Shown here piece after piece: positions 61,147 to 64,000 of a stretch of 64,000 nt of DNA. The stretch lies in assembly GCA_965247815.1 (NCBI GenBank), contig CBDFHW010000012.1:1-64000 (forward strand), in the 5' to 3' direction. The notes under the pieces were generated by a model. The model saw nothing but the letters and a program-made list of their open reading frames with translations. It had not been told where the DNA came from and ran no database searches. The DNA is from CBDAQA01 sp965247815 (GTDB lineage Bacteria; Planctomycetota; Phycisphaerae; Tepidisphaerales; Tepidisphaeraceae). The translations under genes were made by a program, and so were the position numbers. Numbering within the stretch: position 1 is the first letter of the stretch; every line of letters starts with the position of its first letter.

Positions 61147-62727
61147 TCAGAGTTCGGCAAATTCGAATGCCGGCTCGGCCTTTTTGCTCGTTTCGAGCTG
61201 CACCGCCGCAAACGCTTCGCCCATTTCGCCGCGGATCACTTCCGCATTATACAACTCGCGGCGTTCCAGGAGGTTTAAAAATACGTCGCCCTCCCGACGG
61301 GTGCCTTCGGGCGGCGCGATCGCGGCGGCGAACGGCTGAATCTTGCCGGCGTGGTTCTCCCAGCAGCCGTCCTTTTCCGCCCAGCCCGCGGCTGGCAGAA
61401 CGACGTCGGCCGACTCCACCAGCTTGTTCGGCAAAATGTCCTGCACGACCTTGAACCCCTTAGGCAATGCGGCGGTGCTGCTGATCCAACTGCTCAGATA
61501 TCCGCCAACGATCCATCCGCCCTTGAGCTTTGCCTGCTTGGCCAGTTCGTCGAACGAACACTGCGGCCCGCCGAGCAACGTTAACACCCGGCGAACTCCC
61601 GCGGCGTTCGGAACCTTCTCGGCTTGAATGACGAACGTCTGCTTTCCGTTTACCGAGTTCTTAAATATTTCATTTTCGCCGGTGGTCGGAACAGGCCCCA
61701 GGGCGAGCACGGCCTGAGGGTCCAACGCACGGATCGCTTTGCCGAGCAGCCACGCTTCTTCACAGGCCATCATCGGTGACAACACCGCGTACACGCTCCC
61801 CGGACCGTTGGTCTTGAACGTTTCCAGCAGCCCGGCCTTCGCGGCGTCCAACGCGGTGTGGAAGCTCGTCTCCACCTGCGCGCCGTACTGCATTTTCATC
61901 GGCGTCTTCAGCCGCTTGGCGTCGGTCAGAACCTGGAACGAATACCGCGTGTCGTCGCTGATCCACCACGTGTTGACCTCGGCGTTGTACCGCGGTTTGA
62001 CTCGCCAGACCTGGCCCTCGTTGTGATCAAGATAGATGTTCTCCCCGCCGGAATCGACGGGGCTGATGCTCGGCACTTCCTTCAGCAGCCAGACCCGCTG
62101 CTTGAACAGGAATTCCTTGTCCAGCAAGGCCCCCACTGGGCACAGGTCGACGACATTCCCCGACAGCTTGTTGTTCAACGGCCGGCCAGGGAAAATATCG
62201 ATCTCTTCCTTGTACCCGCGGCCATCAACATACAGCTCGCTCTTGCCCGACACTTCCCGGGTGAACCGCACACACCGGGTGCACATGATGCACCGGTCGT
62301 TGTACAGCAACACGTGCAGCCCGACGTCCTTCTTCGGCTTTTTCTGCTTGTCCTCCTCGAACCGGCTCTGGCTTCGCCCGAACTGATACGAGTAATCCTG
62401 CAGATAACACTCCCCCGCCTGGTCGCAGACCGGGCAGTCCAGCGGGTGATTAATCAGCAGATATTCCATCACCTGCTTTTCATTGGCAACAGATTTCGGG
62501 CTCTTGGCGTGCACGACCATGCCGTCGCGCACGGGCGTCTGACAGGCCGGCACCAGCTTCGGAATCCCCTCGACTTCCACCAGGCAGATGCGGCACGAAG
62601 CCACGATCGAAAGCCCCGGATGATAACAATACTGCGGAACATTCACGCCCGCATCATTACAAGCCTGCAGGACCATCTGGCCCTGCTTCGCGTCGATCGA
62701 TTTCCCGTCAACAGTAATCTTCGGCAT
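61147..62727 (-). CDS. nuoG: NADH-quinone oxidoreductase subunit G
   Basis: Protein of 526 residues, the iron-sulfur electron carrier of respiratory complex I. The N-terminal [2Fe-2S] ligands are C34, C45, C48 and C62. The His-Cys cluster is HPLDCPVCDQAGECYLQDY and a [4Fe-4S] group lies in DRCIMCTRCVRF. A molybdopterin-oxidoreductase-like part follows (VDLCPVGALLDKEF, then PNKLVESADVVLPAAGWAEK), but the total is much shorter than the 700-900 residues of many NuoG proteins. Other nuo genes would be outside the window. Confidence 0.92.
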   Translation of the reverse strand: MPKITVDGKSIDAKQGQMVLQACNDAGVNVPQYCYHPGLSIVASCRICLVEVEGIPKLVPACQTPVRDGMVVHAKSPKSVANEKQVMEYLLINHPLDCPVCDQAGECYLQDYSYQFGRSQSRFEEDKQKKPKKDVGLHVLLYNDRCIMCTRCVRFTREVSGKSELYVDGRGYKEEIDIFPGRPLNNKLSGNVVDLCPVGALLDKEFLFKQRVWLLKEVPSISPVDSGGENIYLDHNEGQVWRVKPRYNAEVNTWWISDDTRYSFQVLTDAKRLKTPMKMQYGAQVETSFHTALDAAKAGLLETFKTNGPGSVYAVLSPMMACEEAWLLGKAIRALDPQAVLALGPVPTTGENEIFKNSVNGKQTFVIQAEKVPNAAGVRRVLTLLGGPQCSFDELAKQAKLKGGWIVGGYLSSWISSTAALPKGFKVVQDILPNKLVESADVVLPAAGWAEKDGCWENHAGKIQPFAAAIAPPEGTRREGDVFLNLLERRELYNAEVIRGEMGEAFAAVQLETSKKAEPAFEFAEL

Positions 62728-62834
62728 AGGTCCGGGATGTTACACGCGGCGGCGTTGAATTTCATCAATCGCCTTCGATCAAATCCTTGAAAACGAGGGT
62801 GGGGGCCAGCCGAAAGCATTTCAACAAATAAAGA

Positions 62835-62869
62835 CACCGCGGAAGACGCATTTTGCGTTTTCCGCGGTG
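62835..62869 (-). terminator. Intrinsic terminator of the prepilin-like gene
   Basis: CACCGCGGAAGACGCA (62835-62850) pairs over 16 bp (one wobble) with TGCGTTTTCCGCGGTG (62854-62869), loop 3. A T-rich tail follows on the minus strand. It lies 25 bases past the stop at 62894. Confidence 0.85.
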
Positions 62870-62893
62870 CCGAATTCGGTCGTGCTCATCTTC

Positions 62894-63937
62894 TTATTCA
62901 GGGACGACGTAGTTTCCAATGATTTTATACGCTTTCTTTACGTCTGGGTAAATGTCGCTGGATGCGAGTATCGTACCTTTGGGGGCCCAGAAGGTTGGGT
63001 TCGCACCCTGCAGATCGCCGAGCGCTTCAACGTGACCGTCATAGAAGACGGCTTCGAATCGAAACCCGTCACCCGAGGAGTGCGGGACCCCGTTCCCGTG
63101 ACGCGCCCAAAGTGTCCGACCATCATAACCGCCTCCACCATTCAGTGGGGTACAGCTCCGCTCATGGCCGTTCGAGAATATGTCGTATGCACCCCAATCC
63201 GCGTACCCGCCGCCGGTAGAGCTTGCGTAAGCGTAGTCTTCATCGAAGGCAGTAACAACGCCCCCCGCTACCTTCAGATAGCGAGATCCGTCCGCGAGGA
63301 AGATTTTCTTGGACGTGTTTCCGACCTTAGTAATTTTAGGTCCGTACCCAACAGGCGGATTCGCGTATTGGTTTCCCGTCTTCGTAATCGTTGTCGCTCC
63401 TGGGTTCGGATTATTGGTTATCATGAACAGCATGCCAGTCGAAAACGACGCATAAGGCACGGCGGACGGCACGGTAGCGCCGGGGAATGCTGTCGACGCA
63501 TTGAAGAGCGAACAGACTGCGTCGTTTGAGGGACAGACGAACATTGGAAAGTGCAACTCAAAGTTAACACGATCCCAACGTGCGGCGCCATTGGAACGCG
63601 CCGCGTCGGCAGCCGCACTGTAGGGAACTTTGATGCCGAGTACGTCGAGCATCGGCGACTGCCAGTCCCAGATTTGGTTGATGCCCGGCGAGTTAGAACT
63701 CGTTAGTGTTGCATCCGCACCAGTCGTATTCGGACTACCCAATATATAGTCGTGGTTTTGAGCGGCATACATAATCATGCCGAGCGCCATGCTGTGCATG
63801 TTTGCCGCACACTTAATCGCGGCGGCCGACTTCCGGGCTTTGTTAAGCGACGGCAGCAAGATCGAAATCAACAGCGCGATGATTCCGATGACAACAAGCA
63901 GTTCGACAAGAGTGAACGCATGACGCTTGGTTTTCAT
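62894..63937 (-). CDS. Prepilin-type N-terminal methylation domain protein
   Basis: Protein of 347 residues. MKTKRHAFTLVELLVVIGII is a type IV prepilin/type II pseudopilin N-terminus: basic leader, cleavage after A, F+1 and E+5, hydrophobic helix. The mature part contains AIKCAANMHSMALGMIMYAA and a C-terminal FEAVFYDGHVEALGDL, the H-x-G ending typical of planctomycete prepilin-like proteins. These are very numerous in Phycisphaerae. The ATG at 63937 starts the leader. Confidence 0.9.
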   Translation of the reverse strand: MKTKRHAFTLVELLVVIGIIALLISILLPSLNKARKSAAAIKCAANMHSMALGMIMYAAQNHDYILGSPNTTGADATLTSSNSPGINQIWDWQSPMLDVLGIKVPYSAAADAARSNGAARWDRVNFELHFPMFVCPSNDAVCSLFNASTAFPGATVPSAVPYASFSTGMLFMITNNPNPGATTITKTGNQYANPPVGYGPKITKVGNTSKKIFLADGSRYLKVAGGVVTAFDEDYAYASSTGGGYADWGAYDIFSNGHERSCTPLNGGGGYDGRTLWARHGNGVPHSSGDGFRFEAVFYDGHVEALGDLQGANPTFWAPKGTILASSDIYPDVKKAYKIIGNYVVPE

Positions 63938-64000
63938 AATCGATACCTGGCTGAATACACGCGGGGCAAAGGAGCCATAATTTAATTTTTGGGTCATTTT

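Noticed and set aside
1..64000. CRISPR array
   Set aside because: I found no series of regularly spaced direct repeats and no cas genes.
1..64000. Insertion sequences with DDE transposases
   Set aside because: No transposase with a DDE-type motif is apparent. Mobility genes are tyrosine and serine recombinases only.

Overview
The window looks like a stretch of a Planctomycetota chromosome, probably from the Phycisphaerae. The evidence is three PEP-CTERM secreted proteins (each ending in VPEP, a hydrophobic helix and a basic tail), a prepilin-like protein whose N-terminus is typical of planctomycetes, a short NuoG, and a HEAT-like planctomycete-type protein. The stable chromosomal part is 47.0-64 kb. 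It is GC-rich and carries tRNA-Ser(GGA), a GH15 glucoamylase-like protein fused to a ferredoxin domain, the PEP-CTERM genes, degenerate signalling proteins (a receiver without its phospho-Asp and a CheB without its C-terminus), a release-factor-like protein, pstS, four consecutive secreted proteins of one fold, nuoG and the prepilin-like gene.

Everything to the left of tRNA-Ser is accessory DNA. An exact 18-bp repeat (AAACGGAGAGGGGGGGAT) lies in the tRNA 3' end at 47014-47031 and again at 12132-12149. A tyrosine integrase and its excisionase sit just inside the right copy. I read 12132-47031 as a 34.9-kb integrative element in tRNA-Ser. A second, related integrase/excisionase pair lies just left of the left repeat (10383-11861), so a second island (at or before position 1 to about 12131) appears to be stacked in tandem at the same tRNA.

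Island 1 (about 1-12.1 kb) carries a DISARM-like core: drmA helicase, drmB (DUF1998) and drmC (phospholipase D). A reverse transcriptase gene precedes drmA on the same strand, a zinc-ribbon gene diverges from it, and a frame-disrupted gene follows drmC. No DISARM methyltransferase is visible. This RT plus DrmABC arrangement is the best candidate here for an undescribed defence system.

Island 2 (12.1-47.0 kb) is a dense mixture. From left to right it holds: an XRE/ImmA-IrrE gene with an overlapping partner and a convergent Abi-C-like gene; a tail-fibre-like module with an SGNH hydrolase; small membrane and zinc-ribbon genes; a HEPN-like/DUF3800 pair; HNH proteins; nadD behind a strongly structured leader; two adjacent proteins sharing an unusual C-terminal tail; a BglII-like restriction enzyme with its methyltransferase; an S1/P1 nuclease pseudogene; a Panacea-type toxin-antitoxin pair; a large serine recombinase with two ParB/RepB-like proteins; a second Panacea pair; and a leftward operon of excisionase, tyrosine integrase, Mu Gam-like protein, an unknown protein, a Lon/RadA-C-like protein and a second large serine recombinase. 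The functions fit a mobile, defence-rich element with modules for its own mobility and maintenance.

All assignments rest on motif reading by eye. No database search was run.
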